Made by a program: the position numbers and the translations under genes. DNA of 64,000 bases from NCBI GenBank assembly GCA_020354575.1, contig CP070649.1:1774012-1838011 (forward strand), read 5' to 3'. Every line of letters begins with the position of its first letter. Within the stretch, counting starts at the first letter, position 1. This document shows positions 1-8,946 of this stretch, piece by piece. The DNA comes from Candidatus Bathyarchaeota archaeon. GTDB taxonomy: Archaea; Thermoproteota; Bathyarchaeia; Bathyarchaeales; SOJC01. Below the pieces are notes generated by a model. The model made no database searches, was not told the DNA's origin, and worked only from the letters and a program-made list of their open reading frames with translations.

Positions 1-158
1 CAGAAGAATGTTTCAAAGCTGTTTTAGAAGGCTATGCAAAGGTAGTTGGAGATGAGATGACCCGAGTTATTTCGAGAAAAATCATTGAAATCGAAAGTCG
101 AGGTCGCTATATTTCTGAAAGAAGGAAGGTAAATAATGACTTATCTTCCAAAGGATAA
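1..158 (+). CDS. C-terminal end of Bud32 / Kae1-Bud32 (KEOPS kinase), partial
   Basis: The frame is open from the window edge and stops with TAA at 156-158; only about 51 residues are visible. The end reads RGRYISERR, which resembles the conserved tail of Bud32 kinases (RGRYV followed by basic residues). Bud32 is the kinase/ATPase subunit of KEOPS, which makes the t6A37 modification of ANN-decoding tRNAs; in many archaea it is fused to Kae1. The stop overlaps the start of the next gene by 23 bases, implying coupled translation. Pcc1, another KEOPS subunit, is encoded 2.5 kb downstream. Whether Kae1 is fused cannot be seen here. Confidence 0.7.
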   Translation, partial: EECFKAVLEGYAKVVGDEMTRVISRKIIEIESRGRYISERRKVNNDLSSKG

Positions 159-720
159 GATTGTATATTTTGCCACGAGCAACATACACAAGTATACTGA
201 AGCTTGTCAAGTTTTAAGTGAGTGCAAAATAGTGACGGCAATGTTGAAGAAAATCGAGGCAATGGAAATTCAAGATGACAACTTGGCAAATATAGCGAAG
301 TTCAGCGTTATAGATGCAACTAGAAAATGCCATCTACCTATTATCGTTGAAGATGCAGGTTTGTTCATTGAAGCTCTAAATGGTTTTCCAGGCCCCTATT
401 CTTCATATGTTTATAGGACAATTGGAAATGACGGTATTCTTAAACTAATTAAAAACATAATTGAAAGAAAGGCTTGTTTCAAGTCAGTTGTTGCATTTCA
501 TAGTCCTGAAAGAGTTGAGCCAATGTGCTTTCGTAGTGAGGTTGAAGGGAAAATAGTTAGAGAAAAACGTGGTAGCCAGGGATTTGGCTTCGATCCAATT
601 TTTGAACCTCTCAATTCCTCAAAAACCTTTGCTGAGATGCCGTTTGAGGAGAAAAATCGACACTCTCATAGAGGTTTCGCTCTTTGCAAATTTGCGAAAT
701 GGTTCACATCGAATCGCTAA
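136..720 (+). CDS. XTP/dITP diphosphatase (RdgB/HAM1 family)
   Basis: A 194-residue protein of the Ham1/RdgB family, which hydrolyses non-canonical purine nucleotides (ITP, XTP, dITP) to monophosphate and PPi so that they stay out of RNA and DNA. Family motifs are visible: TSNIHK at residues 14-19 (phosphate-binding TxNxxK), VEDAGLFIEAL near 70-80 (metal-binding Asp), GSQGFGFDPIF near 147-157 (base recognition) and SHRG near the end. Length is typical. The ATG at 136 follows GGAAGGT at good spacing and lies inside the Bud32 tail, so the two are probably co-translated. A KEOPS-ITPase neighbourhood is common in archaea. Confidence 0.93.
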   Translation: MTYLPKDKIVYFATSNIHKYTEACQVLSECKIVTAMLKKIEAMEIQDDNLANIAKFSVIDATRKCHLPIIVEDAGLFIEALNGFPGPYSSYVYRTIGNDGILKLIKNIIERKACFKSVVAFHSPERVEPMCFRSEVEGKIVREKRGSQGFGFDPIFEPLNSSKTFAEMPFEEKNRHSHRGFALCKFAKWFTSNR

Positions 721-777
721 CTCAGAAGTTTTAAATATCTGCGATGTGTCGTTTTAAGAGCTCTGGAGGATGAGCTA

Positions 778-1218
778 TTGCCGAAACAGCGAAAGGGAAG
801 GTCACATTCTATACGTCCAGTAAGCAAGCGCACACCTTCTTGGTGTAGATATGAACCTGAGGAGGTTGAGGCGCTAGTTATTAATTTATCAAGAGAAGGG
901 CACTCTGCCAGCAAAATTGGCACAATATTAAGAGATCAACATGGTATTCCCCTTATAAAGCCTATAACTGGAAAGAGTATAACCCGAATTTTAGAAGAAG
1001 CAAATATGAATCCAGCTGTTCCTGAAGACCTTGAGATGCTTTTAAGGAAGGCTTCACGCCTTTTAACTCATGTTGAGAGAAACAAGATGGATTTGGCAAA
1101 TAAGCGGGCGCTACAGATTATTGAAGCTAAGATACATAAATTATCGAAGTATTATAAGAGAAAGGCTGTCCTCAAACCTGATTGGAAATATGAACCAAAG
1201 GCTGCATCTATTATTTGA
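778..1218 (+). CDS. rps15: Small ribosomal subunit protein S15 (uS15, archaeal S13e type)
   Basis: A 146-residue archaeal/eukaryal-type S15, with the N-terminal extension (MPKQRKGRSHS) that bacterial S15 lacks, followed by the S15 core including GIPL, LTHVERNKMDL and a basic HKLSKYYKR stretch. It binds 16S rRNA in the platform of the 30S subunit. The start is TTG at 778, supported by GGAGGATGAG seven bases upstream. The stop overlaps a possible TTG start of the next gene, so this is the head of an S15-RecJ-Pcc1 operon, an arrangement familiar from archaea. Confidence 0.96.
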   Translation: MPKQRKGRSHSIRPVSKRTPSWCRYEPEEVEALVINLSREGHSASKIGTILRDQHGIPLIKPITGKSITRILEEANMNPAVPEDLEMLLRKASRLLTHVERNKMDLANKRALQIIEAKIHKLSKYYKRKAVLKPDWKYEPKAASII

Positions 1219-1232
1219 TTTTTGGGGTGGAC

Positions 1233-2684
1233 ATGCCGATAGAAGAAGCCAGCGTTAGAACCTTCTTGAATAATGCCTCTGAAGCTGCAAAAATCATTAT
1301 TGAATGTGTTGAAGCAGATGGTTTCATTCATGTAGTCTCTCATCTAGATGCAGATGGCTTGGCAGCGGCGGGTATTATCGGGAAAGCATTGTGGAGACTT
1401 GGGGCAAACTTTCGTTTAAGAATTCAGCAATGGGTGGACGAGAGAATCATCCTAGACATAACAACGGATAAGCCTAAACTTGTAATTTTAACGGATTTAG
1501 GTAGTGGCTATCTAAATGTGTTAAGTGACCACCTTTCTGATTACCAAATAATTGTCTTAGACCACCACAAACCTATAGGTTATGCAACGGCAAATGTGCT
1601 GCAACTTAATCCTCACCTTTATGGAATCGATGGCTCTAAGGACATCAGTGGTGCAGGTGTGACGTTTCTCGCTGCTAACGCGATAAATGATGCAAATAGG
1701 GATCTAGCAGCAATAGCGGTAGTAGGTGCTTTGGGTGATTTACAGGATAAATTCGAACAGAGGGCATTAGGTGGAGTAAATGAGAAAATTGTAGCTGACG
1801 CTGTGGCTTCTGGGCTATTAAAAGTTGAGAAAGACCTCATGTTTTTTGGGAGAGAAACACGTCCTATACACAAAGCCTTAGCTTACACTACAAATCCTTT
1901 TCTCCCCGGTCTTAGTGGTGAAGAAGACAAAAGCCTTGCTTTTCTTCTCAGCTTGGGGATAAAACCAAAACATGGAGACAAATGGCGAGCATTGAGAGAT
2001 CTTCCTAAGAAGGAGAGACAGAAACTTTGCTCCGCACTCTCAGACCACTTGATTTCTAGGGGTTATCAGAAGAATGTATTAAGCTTGATTGGTTCAGTGT
2101 ACACACTTGTGCATGAAGAACCATGGACACCGCTAAGAGATGCCCGGGAATTTTCAGTTTTATTGAATGGTACAGGACGTATGGAAAGAGCTGGCTTAGG
2201 TGTGGCAATTTGCATGGGCGATCGAGGTTCAGCCTTGGAGCAAGCTGAAGCTGTATTGGAAGAATATAGACGAACTATTATGAAATATCTGGGTTGGCTA
2301 TCAGAAGAGCCTGGACGCATTGAAGAGCTGGAGAGTATCTATGTAATTCATGGAGGAAGCTTCATTAATGAAAAGGTTATTGGTACCCTTTCATCCATTC
2401 TCTCAACCAATCTGCCAAAGTTAGAGAAGCCCATTATTGCGTATGCAGCAGTTGCTGGAGACAATGTGGTAAAAGTTTCAGCTCGAACTTTAGATATACT
2501 TACTAGCAAGGGTTTAGATTTGGGCGAGATCATGCGCACAACCGCGGAGAAATTTGATGGCGAGGGTGGCGGACATGATATCGCTGCGGGAGCTCAAGTC
2601 CCTTTCGAAGATGTTGAAGCTTTTGTCAAATTAGTCGACGAATCAATCAAGAGGAAGATGGAGCAGATTGAAACTAAAAGCTGA
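1233..2684 (+). CDS. Archaeal RecJ-like DHH/DHHA1 phosphoesterase
   Basis: A DHH-superfamily phosphoesterase of about 483 residues. Visible are SHLDADGLAAAG near residues 36-47 (motif I), LTDLGSG near 90 (motif II), LDHHKP near 112 (the DHH motif, metal-binding) and GGGHDIAAGA near 445 (DHHA1 substrate-binding motif). Archaeal members act as single-strand exonucleases; some (GAN) bind the CMG helicase and GINS, and some degrade RNA. The ATG at 1233 follows GGGGTGG; an upstream TTG at 1215 overlapping the S15 stop is the alternative. The 3' end overlaps Pcc1 by 17 bases. Which in vivo role it has cannot be decided from sequence. Confidence 0.9.
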   Translation: MPIEEASVRTFLNNASEAAKIIIECVEADGFIHVVSHLDADGLAAAGIIGKALWRLGANFRLRIQQWVDERIILDITTDKPKLVILTDLGSGYLNVLSDHLSDYQIIVLDHHKPIGYATANVLQLNPHLYGIDGSKDISGAGVTFLAANAINDANRDLAAIAVVGALGDLQDKFEQRALGGVNEKIVADAVASGLLKVEKDLMFFGRETRPIHKALAYTTNPFLPGLSGEEDKSLAFLLSLGIKPKHGDKWRALRDLPKKERQKLCSALSDHLISRGYQKNVLSLIGSVYTLVHEEPWTPLRDAREFSVLLNGTGRMERAGLGVAICMGDRGSALEQAEAVLEEYRRTIMKYLGWLSEEPGRIEELESIYVIHGGSFINEKVIGTLSSILSTNLPKLEKPIIAYAAVAGDNVVKVSARTLDILTSKGLDLGEIMRTTAEKFDGEGGGHDIAAGAQVPFEDVEAFVKLVDESIKRKMEQIETKS

Positions 2685-2940
2685 GCTTTCCCTTGCTTAC
2701 AAAACTGAAAAAGAAGCAGAAGCTGTTGTGAAATCAGTCTCACCAGATAATATTAATGTACCATTAGGCTTGAAGGTCAAGACAGCGAGGAAATCCTGTG
2801 ATTTATGGACACTAGTACTCTGCGAAAAGTCACTTGAAACATTCATAGCTACTCTAGACGATTTTCTGGCTTGTGTGTCTATCGCTGAAAAGGCCTTCGA
2901 GACAATTAATTCAAATAACAAAGGCTCGAGTATAAAATAG
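2668..2940 (+). CDS. pcc1: KEOPS complex subunit Pcc1
   Basis: A 90-residue protein of the CTAG/Pcc1 family. It begins KLKAELSLAY and contains VKSVSPDN, the short alternating strands and the terminal helix typical of Pcc1. Pcc1 forms the dimeric platform that binds Kae1 in KEOPS, needed for t6A in tRNA. The start is TTG at 2668 inside the end of the RecJ-like gene, with GGAG five bases upstream. Placement downstream of S15 and the RecJ-like gene is a recurrent archaeal arrangement and supports the call despite low sequence conservation. Confidence 0.85.
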   Translation: MKLKAELSLAYKTEKEAEAVVKSVSPDNINVPLGLKVKTARKSCDLWTLVLCEKSLETFIATLDDFLACVSIAEKAFETINSNNKGSSIK

Positions 2941-3032
2941 TCCTTTCAAATCGAAATATCAAGCGTTCTTATGAAGCTTTTATGTATTATGTTATTTTAT
3001 AGATTGAAATAAGTGATTCCAAGAGAGGACGT

Positions 3033-4325
3033 TTGGAAGATTTGCTTGATATAAAATTGATTCGTGAACAACCAGACATCGTCAAGAAAAATTTAAAGAA
3101 GCGGGGCGATTTCAAGAAGCTGCAAATGCTGGATGCATTAACTATTCACGATGTTGAATGGCGTCGACTTTTGACATTGGCAAATGAGCGTCGCCATGAA
3201 AGACGAGTTATCACAAAACAGATAGCTAACCTGAAGAAGGCTGAAAAGGCAGCTGAGAAGCAAATCGAGAAAGGACGTAAGCTTGACGTTGAAATTAGTG
3301 CGTTAGAGAAGCAGGTGAAGAAACATAAGCAAACAGCCAATGACATTCTTATGAGACTACCCAACCTTTTACACGCTTCTGTACCTATTGGGAGAAACGA
3401 AAACGATAATATTGCGATAAGACTATGGGGAAAGCCTCCGATTTTGGATTTTAGTCCTAGAGATCATCTAGAAATCGCGAAAAACCTAAATTTAATCGAT
3501 GAGGAACGAGGTGCCAAAGTCGCAGGACATGGTTTCTTCTACATAAAGGGTTATTTAGTTATGTTAGATTTAGCACTGCAACGGTTTGCAATTGATTTCA
3601 TGATTGAGAAAGGATACCAACTCGTTGAACCGCCTTTCATGCTCAGACGAAAGTCCTACGAAGGCGTAACTGACTTGTCGGATTTTGAGAATGTCATGTA
3701 TAAAGTTGAAGGCGAAGATTTGTATATGATCGCTACAGCTGAGCATCCATTGGCGGCTATGTTTATGAACGAAGTCTTGCTTAAAGAGGCTTTGCCAATT
3801 AAGTTAGTTGGTGTGAGTGCTTGTTTTAGAAAGGAAGTTGGCTCTCATGGTAAATATACTAAGGGTCTATTTAGGATGCACCAATTTAACAAGATCGAGC
3901 AGTTCATTTTCTGCCATCCCGACAACTCTTGGGATTTTCATGAGGAATTACAGCAAAATGCTGAGGAGCTTTATCAAAGACTTGGATTGCACCATAAAGT
4001 TGTTGTACTCTGCAGTGGGGACACGGGCACAGTTCAGGCAAAAACATATGATATTAATATCTGGATGGCTGACGGGACATATCGAGAAGTTGGTTCAAAC
4101 TCGAATTGCACAGACTACCAAGCTCGACGGTTGAACATTCGTTTCCGAGAGAAAGAAGGGCAAGCCCCAAAAGGTTTTCTTCACACTATAAATAACACTG
4201 CTTTGGCGACAAGTCGAACAATGTTGGCTATACTTGAGCAATACCAACAGAAAGATGGCTCTGTTCTAGTCCCGCATGCTTTGATTAAGTACATGAATGG
4301 GTTGAAAAAATTAGAACCACATTAA
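3033..4325 (+). CDS. serS: Seryl-tRNA synthetase, bacterial-type class II
   Basis: A 430-residue class IIa synthetase that charges tRNA-Ser. It has an N-terminal coiled-coil arm (residues about 30-110, rich in K/E/R, with KKAEKAAEKQIEKG) that grips the long variable arm of tRNA-Ser. In the catalytic domain TAEHPLAAMFMNEVL binds serine, FRKEVGSHGKYTKG (motif 2) carries the ATP-binding Arg, and NTALATSRTM (motif 3) follows. This is the common SerRS, not the rare methanogenic form. The start is TTG at 3033 preceded by GAGAGG. It sits between Pcc1 and S3Ae, genes often closer together elsewhere. Confidence 0.95.
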   Translation: MEDLLDIKLIREQPDIVKKNLKKRGDFKKLQMLDALTIHDVEWRRLLTLANERRHERRVITKQIANLKKAEKAAEKQIEKGRKLDVEISALEKQVKKHKQTANDILMRLPNLLHASVPIGRNENDNIAIRLWGKPPILDFSPRDHLEIAKNLNLIDEERGAKVAGHGFFYIKGYLVMLDLALQRFAIDFMIEKGYQLVEPPFMLRRKSYEGVTDLSDFENVMYKVEGEDLYMIATAEHPLAAMFMNEVLLKEALPIKLVGVSACFRKEVGSHGKYTKGLFRMHQFNKIEQFIFCHPDNSWDFHEELQQNAEELYQRLGLHHKVVVLCSGDTGTVQAKTYDINIWMADGTYREVGSNSNCTDYQARRLNIRFREKEGQAPKGFLHTINNTALATSRTMLAILEQYQQKDGSVLVPHALIKYMNGLKKLEPH

Positions 4326-4377
4326 AAATGTTTTAATACTGGAATGGTGATTTTCCAGACACAACGAGGTCAAATAA

Positions 4378-4980
4378 TTGTCTAAACGTGGGAGACGCAT
4401 TCGTGATAAATGGCGAAACAAAACTTGGTATATAGTCATGACGCCAGACTATTTTGGAAACGTGGAATTGGGGGCTATACCTGCTGATGACTCCAAGAAA
4501 CTGATCGGCAGAGTGGTCGACGCCACCCTTTATGACATAACAAACGACTTCGCCCACCAATATCTAAAAATGTATTTCCAAATTATCAAAATAGAGGGGA
4601 AAATGGCCCACACTATATTCAAAGGACACGAATATAGCCGAGATTATCTGAGAAGCTTGGTCCGTCGGAGAACTACCAGTGTTGATGCTGTTCTCAATAT
4701 TACAACAAAGGACGGCTACAAGCAAAGAATATCAGTATCTGCTTTCACTTTGAATCGCGTTAAAACTTCTCAAGAAGTAATTATAAGAAACATCATGCGG
4801 CAGATCGTAGATGAAAAGTCTGCCATACTCACATTCAACCAATTTGTTCAAGAGGTAGTATTAGGAAAAATAGCATCAGATATTTATAATGAAGCGAAAA
4901 AAATCGCTCCTATACGCCACATTGGCATAAGAAAATCTAAGCTAACCTCTCAGCCAGAAATAGTTGGTGTGACTGCCTAA
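4378..4980 (+). CDS. rps3ae: Small ribosomal subunit protein S3Ae (eS1)
   Basis: A 200-residue archaeal/eukaryal ribosomal protein eS1, found on the 30S platform near the mRNA exit. Family features include the basic start RGRRIRDKWRNKTWY, the stretch GRVVDATLYDIT near residues 43-54, FKGHEYSRDYLRSLVRRR near 80 and a C-terminal KIAPIRHIGIRKSKL. The start is TTG at 4378, seven bases after GAGGT; no ATG fits the family N-terminus. It is probably cotranscribed with the nucleotidyltransferase gene that follows after 29 bases. Confidence 0.95.
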   Translation: MSKRGRRIRDKWRNKTWYIVMTPDYFGNVELGAIPADDSKKLIGRVVDATLYDITNDFAHQYLKMYFQIIKIEGKMAHTIFKGHEYSRDYLRSLVRRRTTSVDAVLNITTKDGYKQRISVSAFTLNRVKTSQEVIIRNIMRQIVDEKSAILTFNQFVQEVVLGKIASDIYNEAKKIAPIRHIGIRKSKLTSQPEIVGVTA

Positions 4981-5009
4981 GAATATTTCACTAGCAACGT
5001 GAGAAAGAC

Positions 5010-5633
5010 GTGGAATTCTACGATCGAAAAGACAAGAGAAAAAGGGTTGCTCACGAAGCAGCAAATTTGCTATATACTGAGCAAGAGAAAGAATATAAGC
5101 AAGCTCAATATCGCGCTGCAAAAACTCTAGGCATTCATGTTCTCCCAAGTAATTTGGAGATAGCAATGGAGCTCGATGAAATCGCTAGAGCAAGTGAAGG
5201 CAAGAAAAAGCAAGAAAAACTCGTTACAATGAGGCAACAAGCTCTTCTGATTATGCAAACCCTTGATAAATTTAATCCAATCCTAGTTGGGAGTGTTTGG
5301 CGAGGAACAGCGCACCACAATAGCGACATTGACATAATAGCTTATACGCAGAAGCCACAGGTCGTTATATCTGCCCTGGAAAAAAGCGGTCGCTCGATAA
5401 CCCAAAAAAAATTTCAGACAACCACAAAAAAAGGTGAAAAGCAACACTCGTTGCACATATATGTCAAGCTAAAGATACACGCTACAGCAGAAATTGTGGT
5501 TCGCAATTCTGAAGTCCTTGATCGCAAGATTAAATGCGAGATTTATGGAGACTTGGTCACTGGATTAACGATTGGCGAACTAGAGAGAGTTTTGGAAGAA
5601 AATCCAGCACGAAAATTCTTGCCAACTTTGTAA
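5010..5633 (+). CDS. Archaeal nucleotidyltransferase-domain protein
   Basis: A 207-residue protein with a Pol-beta-type nucleotidyltransferase core: VGSVWRGTAHHNSDIDI near residues 94-110 gives the GS...DxD metal-binding signature. A helical N-terminal region of about 90 residues precedes it, and no second catalytic domain is visible. Similar archaeal proteins are annotated only as predicted nucleotidyltransferases. Position directly behind S3Ae suggests a housekeeping RNA- or translation-linked role, but the substrate is unknown. The start is GTG at 5010 with only a weak GTGAGAAAG upstream. Confidence 0.75.
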   Translation: MEFYDRKDKRKRVAHEAANLLYTEQEKEYKQAQYRAAKTLGIHVLPSNLEIAMELDEIARASEGKKKQEKLVTMRQQALLIMQTLDKFNPILVGSVWRGTAHHNSDIDIIAYTQKPQVVISALEKSGRSITQKKFQTTTKKGEKQHSLHIYVKLKIHATAEIVVRNSEVLDRKIKCEIYGDLVTGLTIGELERVLEENPARKFLPTL

Positions 5634-5751
5634 TTCATGTTGAGCTATCAAACCTAATTTTCCAGAGAGAAAAGCCTGCATCATTCAAGGGATTAGAAGA
5701 CCACATGGATGCTAATGTGCTTTTTGTAGCATAATCCAGATCAAAATCGGA

Positions 5752-6939
5752 TTATTGAGTAACGGAGTGATACCAATTTATTATGAATTCAGGCAATCTC
5801 AGTCCCCTTTCGCTTAATCTTTCCGCTAATTTGACTGGTAGGGGACTCAGCACATAAGCTGTTCTCATATAGAATCTTCGGGGTTGACCAGGTTTGACCG
5901 TTTCCTCTAAGAGTATCTGCAAATCCGACTTTTTTGCTAAGGTTGACTTTCTTTTTCCAGTTATCGATAATACAGATCCTTTCAATTTTTTGAAAATCTC
6001 ACACCAGCTGATTAAAGGCTTGGTTTCCCCAGAAAAGGATACTAAGATTTCCAGATCTCCAGCTCTCGGACGAGGTGTGTTTACGCCTCTGGCTATATAG
6101 ACATTGTCCCCCAAGAAACTTTTGAAATGGAATAGTCTTACACCCGCCATTTTCACAATTTCATTAGCAGTGCCCTTCCCTCCTAGAAATACGTTTGTAC
6201 GTCTTTCTAACAAATCCACAAGACGATTATAATTCTCCGATTCTACATTAGAGTCAATCATGTGTCCTAGTTGATCAAATTCTTGTTTGCAGAGTTGGAG
6301 AACCTCGCTCACCTGAAGATTTCTGAAAATCGCCTCCGTCATCATGCATAAAAGGAGCAAGCTTCCAAGCTCAAACATATCTCCCATAATGCCCATTTCA
6401 CTATAGTCCAAAGAAGGTTTCGATCTTCCCCGTCCTTTTAACTCAATTACATGTCCATATTCTGACACTAATCGTCCTAGTTGAGAGTCTAGATTCGAGG
6501 TTACAAGCCCCATAGAGAATCTGGTGCTTTTCTTATCTTCAATGTATTTTGCCAAATCCTGAGCCATTGTTAAGGGATCTTCTGAAAGTCCGCTGCCAGA
6601 GTTAATAAGAAGAAGGGTTCTTTTGAAGCGTCTCTCTAATTCGGTTGCAGCGTCGTACATGTTTTTCCCAGGGAAACCTGGGTCATCTGGGGTCAAAACT
6701 ACTTTATTTCTCCAGCCGATTTGACTCATAGCTATTTGACTCATAGCGGCATTCAAAGAATACAATGACCTTCCTGATCCACTGCAGACCAAGCAATTAG
6801 CAGATTTCAAGTCTTCATAAAAAGGTAGCAATTTTCTTCGTTTTAGGTTTAGAAGATTATCCCTAATTCTATTTACATATCCTATGTTACTGATCTTGCT
6901 CCGGATTTTTCTCACCTCTCTTCCAGGACATACTAACAC
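5752..6939 (-). CDS. Tandem SIS-domain protein (phosphosugar isomerase or binding type)
   Basis: About 395 residues with two SIS (sugar isomerase) folds. The first shows LVCSGSGRSLYS and LINSGSGLSEDP; the second shows VFLGGKGTANE and LVSFSGETKPL, the latter close to 6-phospho-3-hexuloisomerase (PHI) signatures. Each SIS fold binds a phosphosugar. The doubled domain with no glutaminase resembles a fused PHI pair or a GlmS-like isomerase half; the substrate is unknown. The start is unsure: GTG at 6939 is the longest option, and a GTG after GGAAGAGA at residue 9 is another. Residues near 66-75 repeat AMSQI because of a 15-base tandem duplication at 6718-6747. Monocistronic on the minus strand. 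Confidence 0.7.
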   Translation of the reverse strand: MLVCPGREVRKIRSKISNIGYVNRIRDNLLNLKRRKLLPFYEDLKSANCLVCSGSGRSLYSLNAAMSQIAMSQIGWRNKVVLTPDDPGFPGKNMYDAATELERRFKRTLLLINSGSGLSEDPLTMAQDLAKYIEDKKSTRFSMGLVTSNLDSQLGRLVSEYGHVIELKGRGRSKPSLDYSEMGIMGDMFELGSLLLLCMMTEAIFRNLQVSEVLQLCKQEFDQLGHMIDSNVESENYNRLVDLLERRTNVFLGGKGTANEIVKMAGVRLFHFKSFLGDNVYIARGVNTPRPRAGDLEILVSFSGETKPLISWCEIFKKLKGSVLSITGKRKSTLAKKSDLQILLEETVKPGQPRRFYMRTAYVLSPLPVKLAERLSERGLRLPEFIINWYHSVTQ

Positions 6940-7013
6940 GATACAAATATAAACAATATATTCAGTCAGCGAAATACTAAAGTTCTTAGATGCTAAATAC
7001 CACTTGATATTCT

Positions 7014-7586
7014 ATGCCCATAAGCAAACATGAATTTGATAATGGAAAACTGAATGATAGAATAGAAGAAGAAATAATTAACTTTTTAAATGAAAGGAAA
7101 AAGCGAGCTTTCACATCACAAGAAGTTATGGAAGGAATTCGCTATCACACTGAATTTAACACTCCTGAAATTATCAAAATGTCAACTTTTGCTGTTGCAG
7201 ATTTTGCAGCTTTTCTTCATTTTCTAGTAGAGAAAAAGAAAATAAGAATGAAGGTTGTCAGAACTCGAATGTATTTTATGGCTGGAGGAGCAAAATTTTC
7301 TAATTGCCCCAAATGTGGGACCGAACTCAAACCTAAAAAGACTTGGAAAATGGCGGGACGACCTAACCGCCAGGGTGAAAGTCTACAACTCCATATTGGG
7401 CTTTTTTCTTGTCCAAAGCATGGATCATTTAGACGAATGTTAGGAAAGCAGAAGATAAAAGCCCAGATAAAAAAAAGGCTGGCAACAAAGAAGAAGAAAA
7501 AAGCGCTAATTAAAAGAGATGTGAAAAAGAAAGCAGTCAAAAGAAAAAGCAGAAAAAAGAAATCTGACGCTTGGATAATTGTCTAG
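7014..7586 (+). CDS. Winged-helix/zinc-ribbon protein with lysine-rich tail (putative chromatin or nucleic-acid binder)
   Basis: 190 residues in three parts. Residues about 15-85 look like a winged helix (IINFLNERKKRAFTSQEV, then FLVEKKKIRMKVV). Residues about 100-145 hold a zinc ribbon (CPKCGTEL, then CPKHGSFRR, with Cys/Cys and Cys/His pairs). The last 45 residues are almost all Lys and Arg, like a histone H1 tail. This layout suggests a non-sequence-specific DNA- or RNA-binding architectural protein; function is inferred from composition only. It is a single gene convergent with glnA, and its start codon ATG at 7014 is close to a short AT-rich leader. Confidence 0.7.
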   Translation: MPISKHEFDNGKLNDRIEEEIINFLNERKKRAFTSQEVMEGIRYHTEFNTPEIIKMSTFAVADFAAFLHFLVEKKKIRMKVVRTRMYFMAGGAKFSNCPKCGTELKPKKTWKMAGRPNRQGESLQLHIGLFSCPKHGSFRRMLGKQKIKAQIKKRLATKKKKKALIKRDVKKKAVKRKSRKKKSDAWIIV

Positions 7587-7626
7587 TGTAAATGTTTAGC
7601 CTTTTTGACATGAGATTCACGCAACG

Positions 7627-8946
7627 TTACAGGTTTTGATACCTGTGATGCTCCCAATCAGTTATACTTGTATGAAAGTCCCGCCATTCGGTTGATTTAA
7701 CCTCAAGATATTTGTCGAATGTTGTCTCCCCTAGTGTTTCCTTTGCCAGTTCGCTATCCTTTAGCTCTTCAATTGCTTCTTTGAGGTTGCCAGGCAAGGT
7801 TTTAATGTAGAATTTAGCAAGTTTTTGATCATCAAATCCATACACATCTTCCTCTACTGCTTTTGGAGGTTCAATCTTTTCTTCGATGCCCTTAAGCCCA
7901 GCAGCCAACATAACTGCAAAAGCCAGATAGGGATTACAACTTGGATCGGGACACCTCAATTCTAGCCGTGCTGATTTCCTTCTACCTTTTGTATATTTCG
8001 GAACGCGAATCAAGGCTGATCTATTTCGTTGGCCCCAGCAAATGTAAACTGGTGCTTCATATCCTCGAACAAGACGCTTATAGCTGTTCACAGTAGGGCA
8101 CAAAAAAGCTGCAATTTCACGAATATACTTCAGTTGACCACCCATGAAATGGTAAGCAAGAGAGGATAAACAGTATTGATCTTCTTCGTCATAAAAGAGA
8201 TTTTGATTGTCGCCGCCAAAGATTGATTGATGTGTATGCATCCCGCTACCATTAATTCCATAGAAAGGCTTGGGCATAAAAGTCGCATGTAAGCCTTTGT
8301 CACTTGCAACTGTTTTAATTGCTTGTTTGAGGATCAGTACGTTATCTGCACTCTTCAAGGCTTCCGAGTATTGTATATCGATTTCATGCTGACTTGGTCC
8401 AACTTCGTGATGGGACATTTCAACTTGTATGCCTAATTTTTCCAGTGTGGAAACCATACCTGCTCTTATATCAGTTGCCAAGTCTTGTGGTGAAAAGTCA
8501 AAATATCCTGCAGTGTCGTGATACTCCTTATTCTCCTTTGATTGAAATAGGAAAAACTCAATTTCGGGTCCCACATAGAAGGCATATCCCTTTTTCTGTG
8601 CTTTGTCTAGGATTCGTCTTAAGATGTACCGAGGATCCCCTTCAAAGGGATTTTTGTCTGGCTTATGAACATCGCAAATTATTCTAGCCACATTTCTTTG
8701 GTCACGTAACCAAGGAAGACGAATATACGTTGAAATATCAGGCACAAGCAGCATGTCACTTTCGTGAATTCTTGTGAAACCTTCTATAGATGAACCGTCA
8801 AACCACTTTCCGTTATCAAGACAATCCTCCAATCCTCTTGGCGAAATTGTGACGCTTTTTAAGCGCCCAAAAAGATCACAAAACATTAAATCTATAAAAT
8901 CTATGTTTTCGCGCTGTGTTTCCTGCAAAAGTCTTTCTCTTTCCAT
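7627..8946 (-). CDS. glnA: Glutamine synthetase, type I
   Basis: 439 residues, the length of archaeal and Gram-positive GSI-alpha enzymes, which make glutamine from glutamate, ammonia and ATP as dodecamers. Motifs: FDGSSIEGF near residue 50, GPEIEFFLF near 125 (metal ligand Glu), GPSQHEI near 185, NGSGMHTHQS near 230 (ammonia and ATP site), KRLVRGYEAP near 295 and NRSALIRVP near 315. The adenylylation loop typical of proteobacterial GSI-beta is not evident. Start ATG at 8946 with GGTGA eight bases upstream. It stands alone and is divergent from acetoacetate-CoA ligase. Confidence 0.96.
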   Translation of the reverse strand: MERERLLQETQRENIDFIDLMFCDLFGRLKSVTISPRGLEDCLDNGKWFDGSSIEGFTRIHESDMLLVPDISTYIRLPWLRDQRNVARIICDVHKPDKNPFEGDPRYILRRILDKAQKKGYAFYVGPEIEFFLFQSKENKEYHDTAGYFDFSPQDLATDIRAGMVSTLEKLGIQVEMSHHEVGPSQHEIDIQYSEALKSADNVLILKQAIKTVASDKGLHATFMPKPFYGINGSGMHTHQSIFGGDNQNLFYDEEDQYCLSSLAYHFMGGQLKYIREIAAFLCPTVNSYKRLVRGYEAPVYICWGQRNRSALIRVPKYTKGRRKSARLELRCPDPSCNPYLAFAVMLAAGLKGIEEKIEPPKAVEEDVYGFDDQKLAKFYIKTLPGNLKEAIEELKDSELAKETLGETTFDKYLEVKSTEWRDFHTSITDWEHHRYQNL

